Source: DATCZS01 sp036525795 (GTDB lineage: Bacteria > Actinomycetota > Acidimicrobiia > Spongiisociales > ZC4RG35). From it: a stretch of 57,877 nt of DNA. Positions within the stretch are counted from its first letter, which is position 1. Each line of letters starts with the position of its first letter. The position numbers and the translations under genes are program-made. The notes under the pieces are model-generated. The model was given only the letters and a program-made list of their open reading frames with translations, was not told the DNA's origin and did not search any database. Below are positions 1 to 7,112 of the stretch, piece by piece. Location of the stretch: the NCBI GenBank assembly GCA_036525795.1, contig DATCZS010000055.1, positions 1 through 57,877 on the forward strand. Reading direction: 5' to 3'.

Positions 1-50
1 GCACCGTGATCGCGCGAGACGACCGACTCCGAATCGGTCATCCGGACAGC

Positions 51-728
51 TTACGGCGAGGGGGGCCCGGGTTCGGGATTGCCCGATGGGGTGGCGGGCG
101 GTCCGGCGGGCACGCCGTCGGGTGGCCCGACCGGGGTCGAATCGGGTCGGCCGGGATCGCCTTGTGCGTGGTCGGGTGGCTCGACGAGTGTGACGAGGGA
201 ATTGGCGGCGTCGCGAACTGATTCTGAAGACAGGCTCTCGGTGTCCACGTCACGGGCGATCTGGACCAGCTCGGAAACCCGAGCGGCGACATCGGCCTGA
301 CCCTTGCCGATCAGCTCATCGACCGCCGCCTGCGGATCGTCCGAGTCGAGAATCCCCTGCAGGATCTCCTGCACCAGCTCGAGGGCGGCGGCGGACCGGC
401 CCCGCTCGATGAGCTCACCCGCCTCGTCGAAGCGCTCGCCGACGTGGGTGCCGCCGATCCTGAACACGTCTCCTACCTGCTCGTAGGCCCGGTCCACGCC
501 GTACAGAAGGTCGCCGGGAACGGCCGGGTTGGCTGCCGTGGCCAGCGCGGTGTTGCCCAGCCCCATGATCACCGTGGTGGCGACGACCACCACCGTGCGG
601 CGGGGCCGGCGCGGCGCATGCCGCACCGTCTCGATCGCCTGGCGGGCGCGGATCTCCGAACGCGTGGTGCCCACCTCGGATTCGAGGTCGCGGGCATAGC
701 GCCGGAGGTCGTCGATGGGGTCGTTCAT
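51..728 (-). CDS. DUF5667-like membrane-anchored protein
   Basis: This 225-residue protein has a basic, charged N-terminus (residues 1-43), one hydrophobic segment (about 44-66, VVVVATTVIMGLG...) and then the PGDLLYGVDRAYEQV stretch (about 70-86), which resembles the DUF5667 signature of actinobacteria. A helical region follows, and the last 45 residues are a Pro/Gly-rich tail. It is probably a single-pass membrane protein with an extracytoplasmic helical domain. Such proteins are often encoded beside sigma factor genes, but no sigma gene is visible here because the window starts 50 bases beyond its end. Function is unknown and the family call is from memory of the motif. Confidence 0.7.
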   Translation of the reverse strand: MNDPIDDLRRYARDLESEVGTTRSEIRARQAIETVRHAPRRPRRTVVVVATTVIMGLGNTALATAANPAVPGDLLYGVDRAYEQVGDVFRIGGTHVGERFDEAGELIERGRSAAALELVQEILQGILDSDDPQAAVDELIGKGQADVAARVSELVQIARDVDTESLSSESVRDAANSLVTLVEPPDHAQGDPGRPDSTPVGPPDGVPAGPPATPSGNPEPGPPSP

Positions 729-778
729 GTCGAAAGGAAGGTCGTATCCCGTCCCGGAGTGTTACAGGCAGGCAACGC

Positions 779-784
779 TAGCCT
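779..784 (+). promoter_or_regulatory. -10 element TAGCCT of leaderless start at 793
   Basis: TAGCCT lies 8 nt before the ATG at 793, a spacing that fits transcription starting at or near the start codon. No convincing -35 hexamer is seen. Confidence 0.5.
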
Positions 785-792
785 GCGGCGGC

Positions 793-1122
793 ATGGAGGC
801 CCGGGTGGTGACGACCTACGGAACGAGGACCGAGGCAGACGTCGCGGTGGCCCGCCTCGCCGCCGAGGGCATCCCCTCGACCACCGTCAGCGACTCGGTG
901 GGCGGTCTCGAGCCGCAACTCGACTTCCTTCGCGGCGTGAGGCTGGTCGTCGCCGACCGTGACCTCCTCGAGGCGGCGATGGTGCTCGGCGTCGACGTCC
1001 CCGAACCGCTTCCGGAGTTGACCCACGCCCAGCAGCGGGTGGTCGGCGCGCTCCAGTGGATGGCGTTCGGTGTCGCCGGATTCGGCCTGCTCACCGTCCT
1101 GTGGCGAGCGTTCAGCGGTTGA
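793..1122 (+). CDS. DUF2007-like small membrane protein
   Basis: This protein has 109 residues from the ATG at 793. Its N-terminal 70 residues (MEARVVTTYGTRTEADVAVA..) have the beta-alpha-beta look of DUF2007, a putative signal-transducing domain that resembles a PII or ACT fold. A C-terminal hydrophobic segment (about 85-106) would anchor it in the membrane. An in-frame start exists at 715, but it would overlap the divergent gene at 728. The 793 start has a TANNNT box 8 nt upstream and begins at the domain boundary, so I chose it. The 3' end overlaps the convergent nitroreductase gene by 11 nt. Function unknown. Confidence 0.75.
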   Translation: MEARVVTTYGTRTEADVAVARLAAEGIPSTTVSDSVGGLEPQLDFLRGVRLVVADRDLLEAAMVLGVDVPEPLPELTHAQQRVVGALQWMAFGVAGFGLLTVLWRAFSG

Positions 1123-1729
1123 CCGGAGGAGGCCGGCCCTCCCAGCGTTCCCAATGGATCACCTCGTCGGCGTCCTTCCATCCCCGCGCCAGCGACGAGG
1201 ATCGCCGGTCCGGCGCGGGGTGACCCACGGTGACGACACCGATCGGGGTCACGTGCGGGGGAATGCGGAGCAGGCCGGCGAGCTCAGGAAGGGAATGGGC
1301 GCCGAGGAACCCTGCCGCCAGTCCTTCGTCCACCGCCGCCAGCAGGATCGCCATGAGTGAAGCTCCGGCATCCACCCACCAGTACGGCACGGGCCAGTCG
1401 ATCTCGCGCCCTTCGGCATCGACCTTGTCCGGTTCCCGGTACCGGCGGTGATATGCCGCCTCGCTCACACAAACGACGATGTGGGCCGGGGCACCGGAGA
1501 TCCACGGGTCGAACCCGGCGCTCACGTAGTGGTCCTCGCCGCAGAGGCGGGCGATCTCGCGGCGCAGGCCCGGGTCGGTGACGATCACGAACGACTGGCC
1601 CTGGGTGAATCCGGCGCTCGGCGCCTTGCGTCCGGCGGCGGCGATGCGGGCCAGGGTCTGTTCGTCGACCGGATCGGGCAGGTAGTTGCGCACCATCCGG
1701 CGGGCGGCGAGCACCTCTGAGAACTCCAT
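1112..1729 (-). CDS. nitroreductase family protein
   Basis: This 205-residue FMN-dependent nitroreductase-fold protein has the typical N-terminus (EVLAARRMVRNYLPDPVDEQTL, with the RR that contacts FMN phosphate) and the APSAGFTQG segment. It also has the C-terminal GVVTVGHPAPD and R-rich element. Family members reduce nitro groups, quinones or flavins with NAD(P)H; the substrate cannot be read from sequence. The ATG at 1729 overlaps the upstream stop as TGATG; a GTG at 1732 is an equal alternative. It is the last gene of the pnt operon, so NADPH supplied by transhydrogenase may be relevant, though that is inference. Confidence 0.85.
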   Translation of the reverse strand: MEFSEVLAARRMVRNYLPDPVDEQTLARIAAAGRKAPSAGFTQGQSFVIVTDPGLRREIARLCGEDHYVSAGFDPWISGAPAHIVVCVSEAAYHRRYREPDKVDAEGREIDWPVPYWWVDAGASLMAILLAAVDEGLAAGFLGAHSLPELAGLLRIPPHVTPIGVVTVGHPAPDRRSSSLARGWKDADEVIHWERWEGRPPPVNR

Positions 1730-2082
1730 CACCGAGCCTCGTCCTGGGGGAGCAGTCCGAATCGAATCGCCCGGATCAGACCGGCGGTCGCACCGGAGAC
1801 GGTCACGGCCACCACGAGGAACAGCGTGGCGGTCGAGATCACCGTGGCCGCCACCAGCACCAGCAATGCAGCGAGTCCGGCCAGGGAGAACACCATGGGG
1901 TGCGGCCGCCGGCGATGGTCGACCAGGCGGTGGGCGGGAACCGATGCGAACCAGATCGCCATACCCACAGATGCGACCAGGGTGGCAACCTCCACCGAGC
2001 CCGGAGACGCGAAGAAGGTGAGCCAGAGGATCGCGCCGACGGCCCCGACCCCCAGCGTCAGGTCGCGCCAGGCCGTGCGCAT
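1729..2082 (-). CDS. small multi-pass membrane protein
   Basis: The protein has 117 residues starting MRTAWRDLTLGVGA. Four hydrophobic stretches are visible (about 8-25, 30-47, 58-78 and 80-100), separated by a basic loop HRLVDHRRRPHP, so it is probably an integral membrane protein with four helices. An upstream in-frame extension would run into pntB and looks like a shadow reading, so I chose the ATG at 2082, which lies 13 nt after the pntB stop. It is co-transcribed with pntAA-pntAB-pntB. I do not recognise a family. Confidence 0.65.
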   Translation of the reverse strand: MRTAWRDLTLGVGAVGAILWLTFFASPGSVEVATLVASVGMAIWFASVPAHRLVDHRRRPHPMVFSLAGLAALLVLVAATVISTATLFLVVAVTVSGATAGLIRAIRFGLLPQDEAR

Positions 2083-2095
2083 GCGGGGGCCCGTC

Positions 2096-3466
2096 TCACA
2101 ACTCCTTGACCGCGGACACCACGTCTGACAAGCCCTTCTTGGCGTCGGCGAAGAGCATGAGGGTGTTGTCGTTGTAGAACAGCGGGTTGTCGATCCCGGC
2201 AAAGCCCGGCGACAGGCTGCGCTTGACCACGACCACCGTCTTGGCCCGGTCGACGTCGAGGATGGGCATGCCGTAGATCGGGCTGGTGGAGTCGTCGCGG
2301 GCGCTCGGGTTCACGACATCGTTGGCGCCCACCACCAGCGCTACGTCGGCATGGGGGAAGTCGGGGTTGATGTCCTCGAGGTCGTACAGCCGGTCGTAGG
2401 GGACGTCTGCTTCGGCGAGCAGGACGTTCATGTGGCCCGGCATGCGACCGGCGACGGGATGGATGGCGTAGCGCACGTCGACCCCTCGCTCCTCCAGCAG
2501 ATGCGCCAGCTCTCGAATCGTGTGCTGGGCCTGAGCCACCGCCAGCCCGTATCCGGGGATCACGATGACCCGCTGCCCGTAGGCGAGGGTGACGGCCACG
2601 TCCTGGGGTGACGCGCTCCGGCTCACCTTGTCGCCGGTGACGCCGGCGGCGGCTCCCGTCTCCCCGCCGAACGCTGCGAACAGCACGTGGCCGAGCGTGC
2701 GGTTCATGGCCTTGACCATGATCATCGTGAGGATGAGTCCGGCTGCGCCAACCAGTGCTCCCGAGATGATCAGGGCGTTCGACCGGATGACGAACCCTGC
2801 GGCGGACGCGGCGAGACCGGACGCCGAGTTGAGGAAGGAGATCACGACCGGCATGTCGGCTCCGCCGATCGGCATCGTGCGGGTGATTCCGAGTGCCACG
2901 GCCACGCCGGTCAGGATCCACACGGGCACCAGCTCCCCTGTCGTGACGACGAGCACTGCCGACACCACGGCTCCGAGCCCGAGGAGGAGATCGATGATGC
3001 GCTGCAAGGGCAGAACGACAGGGCTGCCAGACACGAATCCCTGCAGCTTGCCGAACGCCACCATGCTGCCCGAGAAGGTGATCGCGCCGATGAGCACAGA
3101 TGCGGCGATCGACACGAGGGTCCGCACGTCGTCGCCACCCACGATCGTCATCTCCGCCGCCGCCACCAGCGCCGAGGCACCGCCCCCGAATCCGTTGAAC
3201 GCCGCCACCAGCTGAGGCATCGCCGTCATCTGGACCCGCCTGGCCAGGATCGCCCCGACACCGCCACCAACGACCAGGCCGCCGATGATCGCCCCGTACC
3301 CGACCACCTCGCGGGCCAGGAGCGTGACGACGATGGCGATCAGCATCCCGAGGGCGGCGAGCTGGTTGCCCCGGCGGGCGCTGGCGGGGCTCGTGAGGCC
3401 CTTCAGGCCCCGGATGAACAGGACGGCGGCGACGAGGTACAGAAAGCCGGAGACCGTCGGATTCAC
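2096..3466 (-). CDS. pntB: NAD(P) transhydrogenase subunit beta
   Basis: PntB has 456 residues, close to the family length of about 460. The N-terminal half is a bundle of membrane helices (domain dII) with conserved segments such as RVQMTAMPQLVAAFNGFGGGASAL. The C-terminal domain dIII binds NADP(H): VIVIPGYGLAVAQAQH is its fingerprint, followed by HPVAGRMPGHMNVLLAEA and VALVVGANDVVNPSARDD. With PntA it uses the proton-motive force to drive hydride transfer from NADH to NADP+. The GTG start at 3466 overlaps the pntAB stop (GTGA), which implies translational coupling. Confidence 0.97.
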   Translation of the reverse strand: MNPTVSGFLYLVAAVLFIRGLKGLTSPASARRGNQLAALGMLIAIVVTLLAREVVGYGAIIGGLVVGGGVGAILARRVQMTAMPQLVAAFNGFGGGASALVAAAEMTIVGGDDVRTLVSIAASVLIGAITFSGSMVAFGKLQGFVSGSPVVLPLQRIIDLLLGLGAVVSAVLVVTTGELVPVWILTGVAVALGITRTMPIGGADMPVVISFLNSASGLAASAAGFVIRSNALIISGALVGAAGLILTMIMVKAMNRTLGHVLFAAFGGETGAAAGVTGDKVSRSASPQDVAVTLAYGQRVIVIPGYGLAVAQAQHTIRELAHLLEERGVDVRYAIHPVAGRMPGHMNVLLAEADVPYDRLYDLEDINPDFPHADVALVVGANDVVNPSARDDSTSPIYGMPILDVDRAKTVVVVKRSLSPGFAGIDNPLFYNDNTLMLFADAKKGLSDVVSAVKEL

Positions 3467-3750
3467 GGCCGGCGCTCCGACTTGAACATCTCGAGCATGC
3501 GGTCGGTGACGAGGAACCCGCCCACGACGTTGACCGTGGCGAACGTCACGGCCAGGAAGCCGAGCACCGTTGCCAGCGTCGTCGAGGAGCTTCCGGCGGC
3601 GATGATGGCTCCGATGATGGTGATCCCGGAGATCGCGTTGGAGCCGGACATCAGCGGTGTGTGGAGGGTGGGAGGCACCTTGGTGATCACTTCGAAACCG
3701 ACGAACGCCGCCAGCACGAACACCGTGATCGGAATCAACAGCGACTCCAT
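3463..3750 (-). CDS. pntAB: NAD(P) transhydrogenase subunit alpha 2
   Basis: This 95-residue membrane subunit carries the C-terminal helices of the split alpha chain. It starts MESLLIPITVFVLAAFVGF and contains the signature VPPTLHTPLMSGSNAISGI, which is conserved in PntA membrane domains. It forms the dII proton channel together with PntB. The ATG overlaps the pntAA stop as TGATG and its own stop overlaps the pntB start, so all three subunits are coupled. The split into three polypeptides is the arrangement known from Rhodospirillum and mycobacteria. Confidence 0.95.
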   Translation of the reverse strand: MESLLIPITVFVLAAFVGFEVITKVPPTLHTPLMSGSNAISGITIIGAIIAAGSSSTTLATVLGFLAVTFATVNVVGGFLVTDRMLEMFKSERRP

Positions 3751-4856
3751 CAGTTCTCCTCCTCGACGAGTCTCGAATGGACGACCCGGCCGTCGCGCGT
3801 GATGCATGACTCGGCCACGATCTCGTCGTCCCAGTCGGGGGCGAATCCGCCGTCGTCGTCGACGACGAGATCGAGAAACGCCCGCATGTTGTGCGAATAC
3901 ATCTCACTGGCGTGTGCGGCGGTGCGAGACACGAGGTCGAGATCTCCGACGATCGTGACGCCACCCACCTCGACGGTCGATCCCGGCTCGGTCAGGGCGC
4001 AGTTCCCCCCGGTCGCCGCCGCCAGGTCGACGATCACGGCTCCTGGCCGCATCGAGTCCACCATCTCCTCGGTGACCAGGAGCGGTGCGGGCCGTCCGGG
4101 AATGGCGGCCGTGCAGATGACCGCGTCGGCCTTGGCGATGTGAGGGCCGATGGCGGCGTGGATCCTCTCCTGGTCGTCCCGGGCGACCTCCTTGGCGTAT
4201 CCGCCTGAGGCCGATGCGTCCTGGGCGGGAGTGTCCACGGCGATGAAGCGGGCACCGAGACTCTTCACCTGTTCGGCGGCGGCGCTTCTGACGTCGAATG
4301 CCCACACGACGGCCCCGAGCCGGCGGACGGTCGCCACCGCCTGGAGGCCGGCGACGCCCGCCCCGAGAACGACCACGGTGGCCGGTCGGATCGTGCCGGC
4401 GGCCGTCGTGAGCATCGGGAAGAACCGGTCGCACAACCGGGCGGCCTCCAGTGCCGCCTGGTACCCGGCGGCAGTCGCCTGGGAGCTGAGCGCGTCCATG
4501 CTCTGGGCGCGGGTGGTCCGGGGCACGGCCTCGAATGCGAACGAGGTGATGCCGGTGGCTGCGAGCCGGCCCATCAGATCCGGGCGGTCGAACGGTGAGA
4601 TCAGTCCCATCAAGGCGCCGGCCCCGTCGAGCCGATCGATGGGCGGCAACGTGACGACGGCCAGGAAGTCCGAGCCGTACGGGTCTCCGAGCTCGGCGCC
4701 GACGTCGCGGTATAGCTCGTCCCCGTAGCCCGACCCCAGGCCGGCGCCGATTTCGACCGTCACCCGGTGGCCGGCGCCCACCAACGAGGCGACCGTGGAA
4801 GGAACGAGCCCGACGCGGCGATCGGTGTGATCTGGTCGTGGAATCCCTATGTGCAT
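3750..4856 (-). CDS. pntAA: NAD(P) transhydrogenase subunit alpha 1
   Basis: The protein has 368 residues and is the soluble NAD(H)-binding domain dI, related to alanine dehydrogenase. Visible are the N-terminal MHIGIPRPDHTDRRVGLVPST, the VPRTTRAQSMDALSS motif (residues 111-125) and the Rossmann fingerprint GAGVAG (165-170). A DVRSAAAEQVKSLGA segment and the SEMYSHNMRAFLDLVV C-terminus follow. It is the first gene of an operon running to the nitroreductase at 1112. The ATG at 4856 has TAGGGT 8 nt upstream, so the operon mRNA may be leaderless. The operon is divergent from the USP-CBS gene at 4941. Confidence 0.96.
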   Translation of the reverse strand: MHIGIPRPDHTDRRVGLVPSTVASLVGAGHRVTVEIGAGLGSGYGDELYRDVGAELGDPYGSDFLAVVTLPPIDRLDGAGALMGLISPFDRPDLMGRLAATGITSFAFEAVPRTTRAQSMDALSSQATAAGYQAALEAARLCDRFFPMLTTAAGTIRPATVVVLGAGVAGLQAVATVRRLGAVVWAFDVRSAAAEQVKSLGARFIAVDTPAQDASASGGYAKEVARDDQERIHAAIGPHIAKADAVICTAAIPGRPAPLLVTEEMVDSMRPGAVIVDLAAATGGNCALTEPGSTVEVGGVTIVGDLDLVSRTAAHASEMYSHNMRAFLDLVVDDDGGFAPDWDDEIVAESCITRDGRVVHSRLVEEEN

Positions 4857-4864
4857 CGGCGCGA

Positions 4865-4870
4865 ACCCTA
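4865..4870 (-). promoter_or_regulatory. -10 element TAGGGT of pnt operon
   Basis: On the minus strand TAGGGT stands 8 nt before the pntAA ATG, which fits a leaderless transcript. Confidence 0.5.
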
Positions 4871-4927
4871 ACCGAGTCGCACCCCGTCCCGGCTCGTCCC
4901 CGGATGGCCGGGAAGGTCCGGGTGCGC

Positions 4928-4933
4928 TACGGT
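4928..4933 (+). promoter_or_regulatory. -10 element TACGGT of USP-CBS gene
   Basis: TACGGT lies 7 nt before the GTG at 4941. It is back to back with the pnt promoter, about 60 bp apart. Confidence 0.45.
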
Positions 4934-4940
4934 CGCGGAT

Positions 4941-5834
4941 GTGTCGGGTGTGGCATTTTCTGACCGGACTCCGGTGGTGTGGACGCGCGGAAGTGGTTGC
5001 CTCGAACTGGCCGGGCTGTTGTCGGAGGCCGACCCGATCCGCGCCGCCGGTGATCTCGAAGAGGCCGTGATCTCGGTGCGCGGGCAGTTGGTGGTCTCCC
5101 GTCGCCTGTCGTCGTTCGATCTCGCGAGCCAGGTGGTCCCGGTGGGGTTCGACCCGTCTGAGGCGCACGCGATCGTGGCGGCGGTCGCAGGGGGGCCCCA
5201 CTCTCCCCTCGCGGCCCGGGTTGCCGCCCGGCTGGGGTCGGCGCTGGGCGTTCCGGCGATGATGGTCTGTGCTCATCGCGGTGAACACGATCGCGACGAG
5301 GCCGTGTCGCAGATCGAGCGTCTGTACCGGGAGGTGCCGCACATCGAGTACCGCCTCGTCGAGGCAGCGGATGCCGGGGGAGTGGTCGAACAGCTGCCGT
5401 CCCGATCCGCCATCGTTCTGGGAGCGCCGGGCGGATCGTGGCTGCAGAGGACGTTCTTCGGGCAGGGTGCGCGCCTGCGCCAGGAGGCGCCGGCGGGGGC
5501 GGTCGTGGTGCGGCAGGCACCGATGCGGGTGTTCCACCGCATGGGAGACCCGGTGTTCGTCGGACCGCTCAGAGAGGCCGTCGACATCCTTCGCGTGCAT
5601 GCGGAGTCGGTACTGGCGGTGGTGGACCGGGCGATGCTCGTCGGAATCGTGCGCCGCAGCGCCCTCGAACTCGCCGATCCGGGAGTGCTCGTCACAGCCC
5701 TCATGGAGGAACCTCAGTCGTTGCTGCTGACCGCAGAGCTCGGCTCCGCCGCCGAGCTGATCCCGGTGTTCGCTCCCTCCCCGATCCCCGTCACCGATGA
5801 GGACGGCCGGCTGGTGGGCGGGCTGGCGTTGTAG
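4941..5834 (+). CDS. USP-like plus CBS-pair-like protein
   Basis: This 297-residue protein is divergent from the transhydrogenase operon. Residues about 75-195 look like a universal stress protein fold: an alternating beta-alpha pattern with VPAMMVCAHRGEHDRDEAVSQIERLYREV, then AIVLGAPGGSWLQRTFFGQG and AGAVVVRQ, resembling the USP G-x2-G-x9-G-S/T loop. Residues about 200-297 (GDPVFVGPLREAVDILRVHAESVLAVVDRAMLVGIVRRSALE...PIPVTDEDGRLVGGLAL) read as two CBS-like repeats. CBS domains usually sense adenine nucleotides. GTG start; TACGGT lies 7 nt upstream. Its position suggests a role near energy or NADPH control, but that is inference. The domain calls are by eye. Confidence 0.7.
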   Translation: MSGVAFSDRTPVVWTRGSGCLELAGLLSEADPIRAAGDLEEAVISVRGQLVVSRRLSSFDLASQVVPVGFDPSEAHAIVAAVAGGPHSPLAARVAARLGSALGVPAMMVCAHRGEHDRDEAVSQIERLYREVPHIEYRLVEAADAGGVVEQLPSRSAIVLGAPGGSWLQRTFFGQGARLRQEAPAGAVVVRQAPMRVFHRMGDPVFVGPLREAVDILRVHAESVLAVVDRAMLVGIVRRSALELADPGVLVTALMEEPQSLLLTAELGSAAELIPVFAPSPIPVTDEDGRLVGGLAL

Positions 5835-5886
5835 AGACGCGCGCGATCTACTGGATTTGCACCGCATCGCGAGTCACAATGCTGCC

Positions 5887-7062
5887 GTGACCACCCTTCC
5901 TCCCTCCGTGAGCTTGACGCGTCGCATCTGGCGCGGCTTCTGGTTCGCACTGCTCGTCCTGGCGCTCCTCTTCCACATCGTGGGAGGCTGGATCTTCTCG
6001 GGGCGGATCATCGACGGGGGTTTCGTGATCAAGGAGCCATCCGTCGTACGTGACGTCGAGGTCGTGTCGGTGGAGGGAGGCTCGATCGTTCTGCAGGAGG
6101 TCGACCCCGGCACCGGCTACGAGCGGAACTCGGTGATGGGGTTCGAGCACGACGGAGGGTACCTGCGACTGGGTCCGGTCCAATCCGGCGACGGCACAGG
6201 GACGGTCACCCGGTCCTACGAGGTGGTTGACGGCGCCGCTCCGACAGTCGGGGCGAGAGGGGACATCCAGGGCTACTCCTACCCGGGAGACCCCCAGGCA
6301 TCCGGGCTCGACATCGAGGTCGTCACGTATGCGTCCGATCTCGGTCCGATGGAGGCCTGGCAGGTGGACGGGTCGCGTTCGGAGTGGGTGATCCACGTGC
6401 ACGGCAAGGGGGCATCGCCGGTCGAGGCGCTGAGGCTCATGTCGGCGCTTGATCGAGCCGGGTTCCACCAGCTCGCCATCACCTACCGCAACGACCCGGG
6501 TCAGCCCGCCGACCCGAGCGGCTACTACCAGTACGGCCGCGAGGAGTGGATGGATCTGGCGGCGGCGATCGACCATGCCCGGGAGCAGGGAGCAACCCAG
6601 GTCGTGGTGGTCGGCTACAGCACCGGCGCCGCCATCGCGCTGGCATACGCCTACCGGACGTCCGACGACCTCGCCGCCATCGTGCTGGACGCTCCCAACC
6701 TGGACATGAGCGCCACGGTCGATCACCGGGCTGCGGTCGAAGAGGTGGCGTTCGGAGTTGCCCCGCCGGGCACGCTCATCGCCACCGCGAAGATGCTCGC
6801 CGGGCTGCGGGCGTCGATCAACTGGAGCGCGATCGACTACGTCAAGCGGATCGGCCAACTCGCCGTTCCCACCTTGATCTTCCACCGCACCGAAGACGAG
6901 TGGGTGCCGATCGCATCCAGCCGGGAGGCGGCCGAGGCCCGACCGGAGTTCGTCACGCTCGTCGAGGTGGACGGTGCCGGACATGTCGAGTCCTGGAACG
7001 CCGACCCCGCTTCGTACGAGGCCAGGGCGCTGGACTTCATCGGAGACGCGCTCGCCGGTTGA
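5887..7062 (+). CDS. membrane-anchored alpha/beta hydrolase
   Basis: The protein has 391 residues from the GTG at 5887. A single hydrophobic segment at about 18-38 should anchor it, with the catalytic domain probably outside the membrane. The hydrolase fold shows WVIHVHGKGASP (oxyanion region), the nucleophile elbow GYSTG with Ser245, a candidate acid in EDEWVPIASS (Asp337) and GAGHVE with His366. The N-terminal 100 residues before the fold are of a type I do not recognise. Longer in-frame starts upstream overlap the previous gene. It sits 50 nt upstream of the tricorn protease and may be co-transcribed with it. Substrate unknown. Confidence 0.85.
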   Translation: MTTLPPSVSLTRRIWRGFWFALLVLALLFHIVGGWIFSGRIIDGGFVIKEPSVVRDVEVVSVEGGSIVLQEVDPGTGYERNSVMGFEHDGGYLRLGPVQSGDGTGTVTRSYEVVDGAAPTVGARGDIQGYSYPGDPQASGLDIEVVTYASDLGPMEAWQVDGSRSEWVIHVHGKGASPVEALRLMSALDRAGFHQLAITYRNDPGQPADPSGYYQYGREEWMDLAAAIDHAREQGATQVVVVGYSTGAAIALAYAYRTSDDLAAIVLDAPNLDMSATVDHRAAVEEVAFGVAPPGTLIATAKMLAGLRASINWSAIDYVKRIGQLAVPTLIFHRTEDEWVPIASSREAAEARPEFVTLVEVDGAGHVESWNADPASYEARALDFIGDALAG

Positions 7063-7112
7063 CCTGCGGCGGGTCGCTAGCGTGTCGCTCTTCGGCGAAG
7101 GAAGGAACAGTC

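Noticed and set aside
22..38. A tRNA anticodon-arm look-alike (5-bp stem ACCGA/TCGGT with a seven-base loop CTCCGAA)
   Set aside because: No D arm, T arm or acceptor stem can be found on either side, and the CDS end at 51 falls where the T arm would be.
1..50. End of a further gene at the window start
   Set aside because: Fifty bases are too few; no convincing coding frame or RNA gene could be assigned.
2687..3802. A 371-codon plus-strand frame opposite pntB
   Set aside because: It is low-complexity and His/Arg/Asp-rich, the shadow of a transmembrane-rich gene on the other strand.
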